NCBI RefSeq assembly: GCF_018323985.1
Contig: NZ_AP024590.1
Location: 682,001-746,000 of the forward strand
Direction: 5' to 3'
Source: Enterobacter kobei
GTDB taxonomy: Bacteria; Pseudomonadota; Gammaproteobacteria; Enterobacterales; Enterobacteriaceae
DNA length: 64,000 nucleotides
Below the pieces are notes generated by a model that was not told the DNA's origin, ran no database searches, and worked only from the letters and a program-made list of their open reading frames with translations. Made by a program: the position numbers and the translations under genes. Within the stretch, counting starts at the first letter, position 1. Every line of letters begins with the position of its first letter. Of this stretch, positions 35,578-44,888 are shown piece by piece.

Positions 35578-37836
35578 ATGAGCGATATGGCAGAGCGCCT
35601 TGCGCTGCATGAATTCACGGAAAACGCCTACTTAAACTATTCCATGTACGTCATCATGGATCGGGCGCTGCCGTTTATTGGTGATGGCCTGAAACCCGTT
35701 CAGCGCCGCATCGTGTATGCGATGTCAGAGCTCGGCCTTAACAACAGCGCCAAATTCAAAAAGTCGGCCCGTACCGTAGGTGACGTGCTGGGTAAATATC
35801 ACCCGCACGGCGACAGCGCCTGTTACGAAGCCATGGTGCTGATGGCGCAGCCGTTCTCTTACCGCTATCCGCTGGTGGACGGCCAGGGCAACTGGGGCGC
35901 GCCGGACGATCCGAAGTCCTTCGCCGCCATGCGTTATACCGAATCCCGCCTCTCTAAATATGCCGAGCTGCTGCTGGGCGAACTGGGGCAGGGCACGGTG
36001 GAATGGCAGCCGAACTTTGACGGCACCATGCAAGAGCCGAAAATGCTGCCTGCGCGTCTGCCGAATATTCTGCTGAATGGCACCACCGGCATCGCGGTCG
36101 GTATGGCGACGGACATTCCGCCGCATAACCTGCGCGAAGTGGCGAAAGCGGCGATCACGCTGATCGAACAGCCGAAAACCACGCTCGATGAGCTGCTGGA
36201 TATTGTGCAGGGTCCGGATTACCCGACCGAAGCGGAAATCATCACCTCGCGGGCGGAAATCCGCAAAATCTACCAGAACGGGCGCGGCTCGGTGCGTATG
36301 CGCGCGATCTGGAAAAAAGAAGACGGTGCCGTGGTGATCACCGCGCTGCCGCATCAGGTTTCCGGCGCGCGCGTGCTGGAACAAATCGCCGCCCAGATGC
36401 GCAATAAAAAGCTGCCGATGGTCGACGACCTGCGCGATGAATCCGATCACGAAAACCCGACGCGTCTGGTGGTTGTGCCACGCTCGAACCGGGTGGATAT
36501 GGATCAGGTGATGAACCACCTGTTCGCCACCACCGATCTGGAAAAAAGCTATCGCATTAACCTGAACATGATCGGGCTGGACGGGCGTCCGTCGGTGAAA
36601 AACCTGCTGGAGATCCTCTCCGAGTGGCTGGTCTTCCGCCGCGATACCGTGCGTCGCCGTCTGAATCATCGCCTGGAAAAAGTGCTCAAGCGCCTGCATA
36701 TCCTCGAAGGTTTGCTGGTGGCGTTCCTCAACATTGATGAAGTGATTGAGATCATCCGCACCGAGGACGAGCCGAAGCCGGCGCTGATGTCGAAGTTTGG
36801 CATCAGCGAAACCCAGGCCGAAGCGATCCTTGAGCTGAAATTACGTCACCTCGCGAAGCTCGAAGAAGTGAAAATCCGCGGCGAGCAGGCCGAGCTTGAG
36901 AAAGAGCGCGACCAGCTGCAGGGCATTCTCGCTTCCGAGCGCAAAATGAGTAACCTGCTGAAGAAAGAACTGCAGGCCGATGCCGACGCCTTTGGCGACG
37001 ATCGCCGCTCGCCGCTGCACGAACGTGAAGAAGCGAAGGCGATGAGCGAGCACGACATGCTGCCGTCCGAGCCGGTGACCATTGTGCTGTCCCAGTCTGG
37101 CTGGGTGCGCAGCGCCAAAGGTCACGACATCGACGCACAGGGGCTGAGCTACAAAGCGGGCGATGGCTGGAAAGCCTCCGTCAAAGGCAAGAGCAACCAG
37201 CCGGTGGTGTTTATTGATACCACCGGACGCAGCTACGCTATCGATCCGATCACGCTGCCTTCTGCGCGCGGGCAGGGCGAGCCGCTGACCGGTAAACTGA
37301 CGCTGCCGCCGGGCGCGTCTGTGGAACATATGGTGATGGCGGGCGAAGAGCAGAAACTGCTGATGGCGTCGGACGCGGGCTACGGCTTCGTCTGTACCTT
37401 CAACGATCTGATCGCCCGTAACCGCGCCGGTAAAGCGCTGATCACCCTGCCGGAAAACGCCCGTGTGATGCCGCCGCTGGAAATCGTCGACGACAGCGAT
37501 ATGCTGCTGGCGATCACCGCAGCCGGACGCATGCTGATGTTCCCGGTCAGCGATTTGCCGCAGTTGTCAAAAGGCAAGGGTAATAAGATCATCAGCATTC
37601 CGTCGGCAGAGGCCGCGAAAGGCGAAGACAGCCTCGCGCACCTGTATCTGCTGCCGCCGCAAAGTACGCTGACCATCCACGTGGGCAAACGCAAAATCAA
37701 ACTGCGTCCGGAAGAGTTGCAGAAAGTGCACGGTGAGCGCGGACGTCGCGGCACGCTGATGCGCGGCCTGCAACGCATCGACCGCGTGGAGATTGACTCA
37801 CCGCATCGCGCAAGCCCTGGCGACAGCGAAGAGTAA
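35578..37836 (+). CDS. parC: DNA topoisomerase IV subunit A
   Basis: ParC is the DNA-cutting subunit of topoisomerase IV. The protein has 752 residues, as in E. coli. The active-site tyrosine is Y120 in the MRYTESRL context. The quinolone-determining positions are S80 and E84 (HPHGDSACYEAM), the wild-type residues. The C-terminal beta-pinwheel domain follows from about residue 490. It works with parE in the same window. Confidence 0.98.
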   Translation: MSDMAERLALHEFTENAYLNYSMYVIMDRALPFIGDGLKPVQRRIVYAMSELGLNNSAKFKKSARTVGDVLGKYHPHGDSACYEAMVLMAQPFSYRYPLVDGQGNWGAPDDPKSFAAMRYTESRLSKYAELLLGELGQGTVEWQPNFDGTMQEPKMLPARLPNILLNGTTGIAVGMATDIPPHNLREVAKAAITLIEQPKTTLDELLDIVQGPDYPTEAEIITSRAEIRKIYQNGRGSVRMRAIWKKEDGAVVITALPHQVSGARVLEQIAAQMRNKKLPMVDDLRDESDHENPTRLVVVPRSNRVDMDQVMNHLFATTDLEKSYRINLNMIGLDGRPSVKNLLEILSEWLVFRRDTVRRRLNHRLEKVLKRLHILEGLLVAFLNIDEVIEIIRTEDEPKPALMSKFGISETQAEAILELKLRHLAKLEEVKIRGEQAELEKERDQLQGILASERKMSNLLKKELQADADAFGDDRRSPLHEREEAKAMSEHDMLPSEPVTIVLSQSGWVRSAKGHDIDAQGLSYKAGDGWKASVKGKSNQPVVFIDTTGRSYAIDPITLPSARGQGEPLTGKLTLPPGASVEHMVMAGEEQKLLMASDAGYGFVCTFNDLIARNRAGKALITLPENARVMPPLEIVDDSDMLLAITAAGRMLMFPVSDLPQLSKGKGNKIISIPSAEAAKGEDSLAHLYLLPPQSTLTIHVGKRKIKLRPEELQKVHGERGRRGTLMRGLQRIDRVEIDSPHRASPGDSEE

Positions 37837-37922
37837 TCACGGTATTACCGTCCTCCTTTTCTGACGGGGGACGTCAGTTAACATTTCCCGAATGGCTGGA
37901 TGTCCGGGCATAAGAGGTAACA

Positions 37923-38660
37923 ATGCTGTTTATTATTCGATCTATTATTATTGTGGTTTACAGCATTCTGCTGTCTATTTTTGGCTGTATTTACTGTCTG
38001 TTCAGTCCACGAAATCCGAAGCACGTCGCCACTTTTGGCCATATGTTTGGTCGCCTTGCACCGGCGCTCGGCCTGAAGGTTGAAACCCGCGTGCCGCCGA
38101 ATGCCGCTGAGTTTGGCAATGCCATTTATATCTGTAATCACCAAAATAATTACGATATGGTCACCGCCTCCAGCATCGTGCAGCCGCCGACCGTTACCGT
38201 GGGCAAAAAAAGCCTTATCTGGATCCCCTTCTTCGGCCTGCTGTACTGGCTTACCGGTAACCTGCTGATCGATCGCAATAACCGCGCCAAAGCACACGGT
38301 ACAATCGCCCAGGTGGTGAAGAACATTCAGAAGCGTAATATCTCAATCTGGATGTTCCCGGAAGGTACCCGCAGCCGTGGCCGTGGCCTGCTGCCGTTCA
38401 AAACCGGCGCGTTTCATGCCGCCATTGCTGCCGGCGTGCCGGTGATCCCGGTGTGCGTGTCCACCACCTCGAATAAAATCAGCCTCAACCGCTGGAATAA
38501 CGGTCATGTGATCGTCGAGATGATGCAGCCTGTGGATACCACTAAGTTTGGTAAAGACCAGGTGCGTGAACTGGCAGTACACTGCCGGGCATTAATGGAA
38601 AATAAAATCGCCGAGCTTGACCAGGAAGTCGCCGCGCGTAATGCCGCCGGAAAGCGTTAA
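37923..38660 (+). CDS. plsC: 1-acyl-sn-glycerol-3-phosphate acyltransferase
   Basis: PlsC adds the second acyl chain to lysophosphatidic acid, giving phosphatidic acid, at the inner membrane. The protein has 245 residues, with an N-terminal membrane helix (residues 3-28). The catalytic HX4D motif is H73 to D78 in CNHQNNYDMV, and the glycerol-phosphate site is FPEGTRSRG. It follows parC by 86 bp and precedes ftsP, as in E. coli. Together with plsY in this window, two sequential steps of phosphatidic acid synthesis are present. Confidence 0.97.
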   Translation: MLFIIRSIIIVVYSILLSIFGCIYCLFSPRNPKHVATFGHMFGRLAPALGLKVETRVPPNAAEFGNAIYICNHQNNYDMVTASSIVQPPTVTVGKKSLIWIPFFGLLYWLTGNLLIDRNNRAKAHGTIAQVVKNIQKRNISIWMFPEGTRSRGRGLLPFKTGAFHAAIAAGVPVIPVCVSTTSNKISLNRWNNGHVIVEMMQPVDTTKFGKDQVRELAVHCRALMENKIAELDQEVAARNAAGKR

Positions 38661-38700
38661 TTTTCTCTCGTATTAAAAGTCAGTTTTACATGGAGCAGAT

Positions 38701-40113
38701 ATGTCACTCAGTCGGCGTCAGTTTATTCAGGCATCCGGGGTTGCGCTTTGTGCCGGAGCGGTGCCGCTGAGGGCCAACGCTGCCGGGCAGCAACTGCCGT
38801 TGCCTATTCCCCCGCTACTGGAATCCCGCCGCGGCCAGCCGCTGTTTCTGACGCTTCAGCGCACCCACTGGTCCTTTACCCAGGGTACCCGCGCGCCGGT
38901 GTGGGGGATCAACGGTCGCTATCTGGGGCCGACGATCCGCGTCTGGAACGGCGACGACGTGAAGCTGATCTACAGCAATCGCATGACGGAAAACGTCGCC
39001 ATGACCGTGAGCGGCCTGCAGGTGCCAGGCCCGCTGATGGGCGGTCCGGCGCGTATGATGTCCCCCAACGCCGACTGGGCACCGGTACTGCCGGTACGCC
39101 AGAACGCCGCCACCCTCTGGTATCACGCCAACACCCCAAACCGCACCGCCGAGCAGGTGTATAACGGACTGGCGGGGCTGTGGCTGGTGGAAGATGACGT
39201 CAGCAAATCCCTGCCGATCCCGAATCATTACGGCGTTGACGATATTCCGGTCATTATTCAGGACAAGCGTCTGGATAACTTTGGCACGCCGGAATACAGC
39301 GAGCCGGGCAGTGGCGGCTTTGTCGGCGATACGCTGCTGGCAAACGGCGTGCAGGGGCCGTATGTCGAAGTGTCCCGCGGCTGGGTGCGTCTGCGTCTGC
39401 TGAATGCTTCTAATGCGCGGCGTTATCAGCTTCAGATGAGCGATGGCCGCCCGCTGCATGTTATTTCTGGCGATCAGGGCTTTCTGCCTGCGCCGGTGTC
39501 GGTGAAACAGCTGTCGCTGGCACCGGGCGAGCGCCGGGAGATCCTGGTGGACATGACCAACGGCGATGAAGTGTCGATTACCTGCGGGGAAGCGGCGAGC
39601 ATTGTCGATCGTATTCGCGGCTTCTTTGAGCCGTCGAGTATTCTGATCTCCACGCTGGTGTTGACGCTGCGCCCGACCGGCCTGTTGCCGCTGGTTACTG
39701 ACAGTCTGCCGATGCGCCTGTTGCCGAGCGAACTGCTGACCGGTACGCCGGTGCGCAGCCGTGATATCAGCCTCGGTGACGATCCGGGTATCAATGGGCA
39801 GCTGTGGGACATTCAGCGTCTGGATATTACTGCCCAGCAGGGCACCTGGGAGCGCTGGACGGTACGCGCCGATACGCCGCAGGCATTCCATATCGAAGGC
39901 GTCAGTTTCCAGATCCGCAACGTCAACGGTGCCATTCCGTTCCCGGAAGATCGCGGCATGAAAGACACCGTGTGGGTGGATGGTCAGGTGGAACTGCTGG
40001 TGTACTTCGGGCAGCCGTCATGGCCGCATTTCCCCTTCCAGTACTACAGCCAGACGCTGGAGATGGCGGATCGCGGCTCCATCGGGCAACTGCTGGTTAA
40101 TCCTGCTCCCTGA
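38701..40113 (+). CDS. ftsP: Cell division protein FtsP (SufI)
   Basis: FtsP is a periplasmic multicopper-oxidase-like protein that stabilises the divisome under stress; the fold is kept without the copper ligands. The protein has 470 residues. A Tat signal with SRRQFIQ (residues 4-10) and an Ala-rich hydrophobic core ends near ANA. Segments such as PVWGINGRYLGPTIRVWNGD and LASGLWLVEDD-like GLAGLWLVEDD match the family. It is followed by a palindromic repeat and then ygiQ. Confidence 0.96.
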   Translation: MSLSRRQFIQASGVALCAGAVPLRANAAGQQLPLPIPPLLESRRGQPLFLTLQRTHWSFTQGTRAPVWGINGRYLGPTIRVWNGDDVKLIYSNRMTENVAMTVSGLQVPGPLMGGPARMMSPNADWAPVLPVRQNAATLWYHANTPNRTAEQVYNGLAGLWLVEDDVSKSLPIPNHYGVDDIPVIIQDKRLDNFGTPEYSEPGSGGFVGDTLLANGVQGPYVEVSRGWVRLRLLNASNARRYQLQMSDGRPLHVISGDQGFLPAPVSVKQLSLAPGERREILVDMTNGDEVSITCGEAASIVDRIRGFFEPSSILISTLVLTLRPTGLLPLVTDSLPMRLLPSELLTGTPVRSRDISLGDDPGINGQLWDIQRLDITAQQGTWERWTVRADTPQAFHIEGVSFQIRNVNGAIPFPEDRGMKDTVWVDGQVELLVYFGQPSWPHFPFQYYSQTLEMADRGSIGQLLVNPAP

Positions 40114-40118
40114 TTTTT

Positions 40119-40201
40119 CCCCTCACCCTAACCCTCTCCCCTGGGAGAGGGCACGGAGTGGTGCTCCCCCTCTCCCTAAGGGAGAGGGCCGGGGTGAGGG
40201 G
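40119..40201. repeat. Intergenic palindromic repeat with three nested hairpins
   Basis: Outer arms CCCCTCACCC and GGGTGAGGGG enclose two inner hairpins, CCCTCTCCCCTGGGAGAGGG and CCCTCTCCCTAAGGGAGAGG. The whole 83-bp unit can fold as a three-way structure. It is a more complete copy of the repeat at 31379-31451, and CCCCTCACC/GGGTGAGGGG recurs as a small hairpin at 45790-45811. Confidence 0.85.
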
Positions 40202-40302
40202 ATAAATGAGGGTGATTTTTAAACAATAAACCTTCATTAAATCCGGTATTACAGCGTATAATCCCCGCCCTTCGAATTCGATAACTACCCCCCGGAAGCA
40301 TT

Positions 40303-42474
40303 ATGAGCGCTATTTCCCTGATCCAGCCGGATCGCGACCTCTTTTCATGGCCGCAATACTGGGCGGCCTGCTTTGGCCCCGCACCCTTTTTGCCCATGTC
40401 ACGTGAGGAAATGGATCAACTTGGCTGGGACAGCTGCGACATCATTCTGGTTACCGGGGATGCGTATGTCGATCACCCGAGTTTCGGCATGGCGATCTGT
40501 GGACGTATGCTGGAAGCACAGGGCTTTCGCGTGGGGATCATCGCCCAGCCGGACTGGAACAGCAAAGACGACTTTATGCGTCTTGGTAAACCGAATCTGT
40601 TCTTCGGCGTGACCGCGGGCAACATGGACTCGATGATCAACCGTTACACCGCCGATCGTAAACTGCGCCACGACGACGCCTACACGCCGGATAATGTGGC
40701 GGGTAAACGCCCTGACCGCGCGACTCTGGTTTATACCCAGCGCTGTAAAGAAGCCTGGAAAGATGTGCCGGTGATCCTGGGCGGTATCGAAGCCAGCCTG
40801 CGCCGTACCGCGCACTATGATTACTGGTCTGATACCGTGCGCCGTTCCGTGCTGGTGGACTCGAAAGCCGATATGCTGATCTTCGGCAACGGCGAGCGTC
40901 CGCTGGTGGAAGTGGCGCATCGACTCTCGCAGGGTGAACCGGTGAGCAGTATCCGCGATGTGCGCAATACCGCCATCATGGTGAAAGAAGCGCTGCCGGG
41001 CTGGAGCGGCGTGGATTCACGGATCATCGATATGCCGGGTAAAATCGATCCGATCCCGCATCCGTATGGCGAGGATCTGCCCTGCGCGGATAACAAACCT
41101 GTTGCACCGAAGAAAGCCGAAGCAAAAGCCGTTGTCGTGCAGCCGCCGCGTCCGAAACCCTGGGAAAAAACTTACGTGCTGCTGCCATCCTTTGAGAAGG
41201 TAAAAGCCGATAAAGTGCTGTACGCCCACGCCTCGCGTATTCTGCACCATGAAACTAACCCAGGCTGCGCCCGTGCGTTAATGCAAAAACACGGTGAACG
41301 TTATATCTGGATCAACCCGCCAGCTATTCCGCTCTCCACCGAAGAAATGGACAGCGTTTTTGCGCTGCCGTACAAGCGTGTTCCGCATCCGGCTTATGGC
41401 ACTGCCCGTATTCCGGCGTACGAGATGATCCGCTTCTCCATCAACATTATGCGCGGCTGCTTTGGCGGCTGTTCGTTCTGCTCCATTACCGAACACGAAG
41501 GGCGCATTATTCAGAGCCGCTCTGAAGATTCCATCGTGAACGAGATCGAAGCGATTCGCGACACCGTGCCGGGCTTTACCGGTGTGATCTCGGATCTGGG
41601 CGGCCCGACCGCCAACATGTATATGCTGCGCTGCAAGTCGCCGCGCGCCGAGCAAACCTGCCGTCGCCTGTCGTGCGTCTATCCGGATATTTGTCAGCAC
41701 ATGGACACTAACCATGAGCCGACGATCAATCTCTATCGCCGCGCCCGCGATCTGAAAGGTATCAAGAAGATCCTGATTGCCTCCGGTGTGCGTTATGACA
41801 TCGCCGTAGAAGATCCGCGCTACATCAAAGAGCTGGCGACGCATCACGTCGGCGGCTACCTGAAAATTGCCCCGGAGCATACCGAAGAGGGGCCGTTGTC
41901 GAAGATGATGAAGCCGGGCATGGGCAGCTATGACCGCTTTAAAGAGCTGTTCGACACCTACTCGAAACAGGCTGGCAAAGAGCAGTATCTGATCCCGTAC
42001 TTCATCTCCGCACATCCCGGCACGCGCGATGAAGACATGGTGAATTTGGCGCTATGGCTGAAGCAGCGTCGTTTCCGCCTCGATCAGGTGCAGAACTTCT
42101 ATCCGTCGCCGCTCGCCAACTCCACCACCATGTATTACACCGGCAAAAACCCGCTGGGTAAAATTGGCTATAAGAGTGAAGATGTGGTGATCCCGAAAGG
42201 GGATAAGCAGCGTCGTCTGCATAAAGCCTTGCTGCGCTATCACGACCCGAAAAACTGGCCGCTGATCCGTCAGGCGCTGGAAGAGATGGGGAAAAAACAT
42301 CTGATTGGCGGACGCCGGGACTGCCTGGTGCCGTCGCCGACCATTGAAGAGATGCGTGAAGCGAAGCGGCAGAATCGCCATACCCGCCCGGCATTGACCA
42401 AACACACGCCGGTGGCGCATCAGCGTCAGACGCCGATGAGCGCCAAAAAACGCAGTAAGGTTGCCGGGGGGTAA
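40303..42474 (+). CDS. ygiQ: Radical SAM protein YgiQ
   Basis: YgiQ has 723 residues and an N-terminal B12-binding-like region followed by a radical SAM core. The iron-sulfur ligands are C386, C390 and C393 in RGCFGGCSFCSITEHEG. The C-terminus is basic. A reaction is not established for E. coli YgiQ. The order ftsP-ygiQ-dkgA is close to E. coli, but yqhG and yqhH of E. coli are absent between ygiQ and dkgA. Confidence 0.94.
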   Translation: MSAISLIQPDRDLFSWPQYWAACFGPAPFLPMSREEMDQLGWDSCDIILVTGDAYVDHPSFGMAICGRMLEAQGFRVGIIAQPDWNSKDDFMRLGKPNLFFGVTAGNMDSMINRYTADRKLRHDDAYTPDNVAGKRPDRATLVYTQRCKEAWKDVPVILGGIEASLRRTAHYDYWSDTVRRSVLVDSKADMLIFGNGERPLVEVAHRLSQGEPVSSIRDVRNTAIMVKEALPGWSGVDSRIIDMPGKIDPIPHPYGEDLPCADNKPVAPKKAEAKAVVVQPPRPKPWEKTYVLLPSFEKVKADKVLYAHASRILHHETNPGCARALMQKHGERYIWINPPAIPLSTEEMDSVFALPYKRVPHPAYGTARIPAYEMIRFSINIMRGCFGGCSFCSITEHEGRIIQSRSEDSIVNEIEAIRDTVPGFTGVISDLGGPTANMYMLRCKSPRAEQTCRRLSCVYPDICQHMDTNHEPTINLYRRARDLKGIKKILIASGVRYDIAVEDPRYIKELATHHVGGYLKIAPEHTEEGPLSKMMKPGMGSYDRFKELFDTYSKQAGKEQYLIPYFISAHPGTRDEDMVNLALWLKQRRFRLDQVQNFYPSPLANSTTMYYTGKNPLGKIGYKSEDVVIPKGDKQRRLHKALLRYHDPKNWPLIRQALEEMGKKHLIGGRRDCLVPSPTIEEMREAKRQNRHTRPALTKHTPVAHQRQTPMSAKKRSKVAGG

Positions 42475-42480
42475 GCCTGT

Positions 42481-42596
42481 TGCCCGGTGGCGCTTCGCTT
42501 ACCGGGCCTACAGGAAAGATGGCGCTCCGCTTATCTGACCTGGAGAGGCGGTAGTATGCCGTAGGCCGGATAAGACGCGTGCGTCGCCATCCGGCA
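42481..42596. repeat. Two REP palindromes between ygiQ and dkgA
   Basis: The first (42481-42512) is TGCCCGGTGGCGC...ACCGGGCCTACA; the second (42561-42596) is GTAGGCCGGATAAGACGC...GCCATCCGGCA, the classic enterobacterial REP form. Together they form a BIME-like pair between convergent genes and may act as a terminator. Confidence 0.85.
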
Positions 42597-42601
42597 CTAA
42601 A

Positions 42602-43429
42602 TTACCCGCCGAACTGGTCCGGGTCCGGGCCGAGGCGTTTACCCTGATCCAGTTTCGCAATTTCGCTCAGTTCGTCTTTATCCAGACGGAAATCCCACAC
42701 ATCAAAGTTTTCCGCGATACGCGCAGGCGTAACGGATTTCGGGATCACGACCAGACCCTGATCCAGGTGCCAGCGAATAACGATTTGCGCCGGGGTTTTG
42801 CCGTATTTATCCGCAAGCGTGCGGATCACTTTCTGATCGAACACCCCTTCACCGCCCTGTGCCAGCGGGCTCCAGGATTCGGTCTGGATCTTATGCGTGG
42901 CGTTCCAGGCATGCAGCTGACGTTGTTGCAGCAGCGGATGCAGCTCGATCTGGTTGATCACCGGCGTGACGCCCGTTTCATCGATCAGCCGTTGCAGATG
43001 ATGGATCTGGAAATTACACACGCCGATGCTTTTTACCAGCCCCTGTTCCTGCAGGGCGATCATCCCTTTCCAGGCGTCCACATAGTGATCGATAGCCGGA
43101 ACCGGCCAGTGCATCAGATAGAGATCAACATGATCGAGCTGCAGTTTATCGAGGCTTTCCTGTAACGCTTCCTGCGGTCGTTTTTGATCGTCATTCCACA
43201 ATTTGGTGGTGATGAACAGATCCTCACGCGCGACGCCAGCACTCTGCAACGCTTTGCCAACGCCTTCTTCGTTCTTGTACGCGGCAGCGGTATCAATGGA
43301 GCGATAGCCCACTTCCAGCGCTTTATGAATGGCGGAGATCACTTCCTCATTGCCCGCTTTCCACACGCCGAGACCCAGTTGCGGCATGATGTTGCCGTCC
43401 TGAAGCTTGATAACGGTTGGATTTGCCAT
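42602..43429 (-). CDS. dkgA: 2,5-diketo-D-gluconate reductase A (aldo-keto reductase)
   Basis: DkgA is an NADPH-dependent aldo-keto reductase, active on 2,5-diketogluconate and on methylglyoxal and other aldehydes. The protein has 275 residues. It shows DTAAAYKNEEGVGKAL with the catalytic Asp and Tyr, the Lys in TTKLWND, the His in LYLMHWPVP, and NADPH contacts in VIPKSVTPARIAENF. I start at the ATG at 43429 (MANPTVIKLQDGN). It lies downstream of yqhD in one operon, controlled by YqhC in E. coli. Confidence 0.96.
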   Translation of the reverse strand: MANPTVIKLQDGNIMPQLGLGVWKAGNEEVISAIHKALEVGYRSIDTAAAYKNEEGVGKALQSAGVAREDLFITTKLWNDDQKRPQEALQESLDKLQLDHVDLYLMHWPVPAIDHYVDAWKGMIALQEQGLVKSIGVCNFQIHHLQRLIDETGVTPVINQIELHPLLQQRQLHAWNATHKIQTESWSPLAQGGEGVFDQKVIRTLADKYGKTPAQIVIRWHLDQGLVVIPKSVTPARIAENFDVWDFRLDKDELSEIAKLDQGKRLGPDPDQFGG

Positions 43430-43448
43430 GCATTCCTCCTTTTTGAAG

Positions 43449-43472
43449 TTCACCAGGCATACGCCTGGTGAA
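43449..43472 (-). terminator. Intercistronic hairpin between yqhD and dkgA
   Basis: TTCACCAGGC and GCCTGGTGAA form a perfect 10-bp stem with loop ATAC, about 20 bp upstream of the dkgA start. No T run follows on the minus strand. It could stabilise the yqhD end or lower dkgA expression. Confidence 0.5.
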
Positions 43473-43532
43473 AGGGTGTGACTTAAGTCTGGACGAAAAG
43501 CCCAAAAACGAAAGCCGCAGAAGAAAAAACCT

Positions 43533-44696
43533 TTAGCGAGCCGCTTCGTAGATGCGACGGCTGACATCGAGGGTTATGTCCTGATGTTCGCCTAATTGCG
43601 TCATACCGTGCTCTTCGAGTTTCGCCAGCAGGGCAGGGATGGAGCTGCCGTCCAGACCGTAGCCGGACAGGCGCGTCGGCACGCCCATTTGTTCGAAGAA
43701 ATTGCGGGTGGCGGCGATGGCCGCATCAATACGCTCGTCGTCGGAGCCTTCGGTGATATTCCATACGCGCTCGGCGTACTGCAACAGCTTGCCGCGTTTG
43801 ACATCACGTTTCTCATTCCACAGCGCAGGCAGCACCACCGCCAGCGTCTGGGCATGATCCAGACCGTGCATCGCCGTCAGTTCGTGACCCAGCATATGGG
43901 TCGCCCAGTCCTGCGGCACACCGGCACCAATCAGGCCGTTCAGCGCCTGGGTCGCCGCCCACATCACGTTAGCGCGCACGTTGTAGTTTTCCGGATCGGT
44001 CAGTGCTTTCGGGCCGTCTTCAATCAGCGTCAGCAGAATGCCTTCTGCAAAACGGTCCTGAATTTTGGCGTCCACCGGATAAGTGACGTACTGCTCAACG
44101 GTGTGCACAAAGGCATCCACCACACCGTTCGCCACCTGGCGCGGCGGCAGGGTGTAGGTATAAACCGGATCCAGCACGGCGAAGACCGGCTGCACGTGTT
44201 CAGACATAAATGCCTGTTTGTCCCCGGTGGCTTTACGGGAGATCACGGCACCTTTGTTGGATTCAGAACCGGTAGCAGGCAGCGTCAGCACCGAACCCAT
44301 CGGAATGGCGCGGGTGATGTTTTTGCCGGAGGTTGGCAGGATCTCCCACGGATCCACACCCTCTGCGTACAGCGCCGCAGCGGCGATAAATTTAGTGCCG
44401 TCCAGCACCGAGCCGCCGCCAACCGCCAGCAGGAAGGTGACGTTTTCTTTGCGGGCAATCTCCACCGCTTTCATCAGGGTTTCATAGGACGGATTCGGCT
44501 CAATGCCGCCGAACTCCAGCACGTCGAGGCCGTCGAGGGCGCTGTAAACCTGATCCAGCACGCCGGTTTTTTTGACGCTGCCGCCGCCGTAGGTGATCAG
44601 TACGCGCGCGCCTGCCGGGATCTGGTCGCGCAGATCGGCAATGGCGTTTTTACCAAAAAGAATGCGTGTAGGAGTATGCAGATTAAAGTTATTCAT
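43533..44696 (-). CDS. yqhD: NADPH-dependent aldehyde reductase YqhD
   Basis: YqhD reduces a wide range of aldehydes, including glyoxal, methylglyoxal and lipid peroxidation products, using NADPH. The protein has 387 residues and is an iron-type alcohol dehydrogenase. The metal ligands D194, H198, H267 and H281 are at the same positions as in E. coli. The NADPH motif GGGS is at residues 37-40. I start at the ATG at 44696; the much longer open frame reaching 45455 is an antisense overlap with yqhC. It is divergent from yqhC. Confidence 0.97.
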   Translation of the reverse strand: MNNFNLHTPTRILFGKNAIADLRDQIPAGARVLITYGGGSVKKTGVLDQVYSALDGLDVLEFGGIEPNPSYETLMKAVEIARKENVTFLLAVGGGSVLDGTKFIAAAALYAEGVDPWEILPTSGKNITRAIPMGSVLTLPATGSESNKGAVISRKATGDKQAFMSEHVQPVFAVLDPVYTYTLPPRQVANGVVDAFVHTVEQYVTYPVDAKIQDRFAEGILLTLIEDGPKALTDPENYNVRANVMWAATQALNGLIGAGVPQDWATHMLGHELTAMHGLDHAQTLAVVLPALWNEKRDVKRGKLLQYAERVWNITEGSDDERIDAAIAATRNFFEQMGVPTRLSGYGLDGSSIPALLAKLEEHGMTQLGEHQDITLDVSRRIYEAAR

Positions 44697-44888
44697 TGCT
44701 CGTGCCCTTATGTGGGTTAAAAAACGGCTGACCACGAATGGCCTGATGCGAACCATTGTGGCTATCCGCGCCACGCCTCTCAATGCACATTTCTGCCGAT
44801 GTCTTGCCCATTTCTCCATGCTGCTGGAGAATATGCACAGAAATGCGCACACTGTAACTGTCAAAAACCGCACCCGGAGTGGCGATAA

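Noticed and set aside
35815..35829. Quinolone-resistance changes in parC
   Set aside because: Codons 80 and 84 encode Ser and Glu, the wild-type residues.
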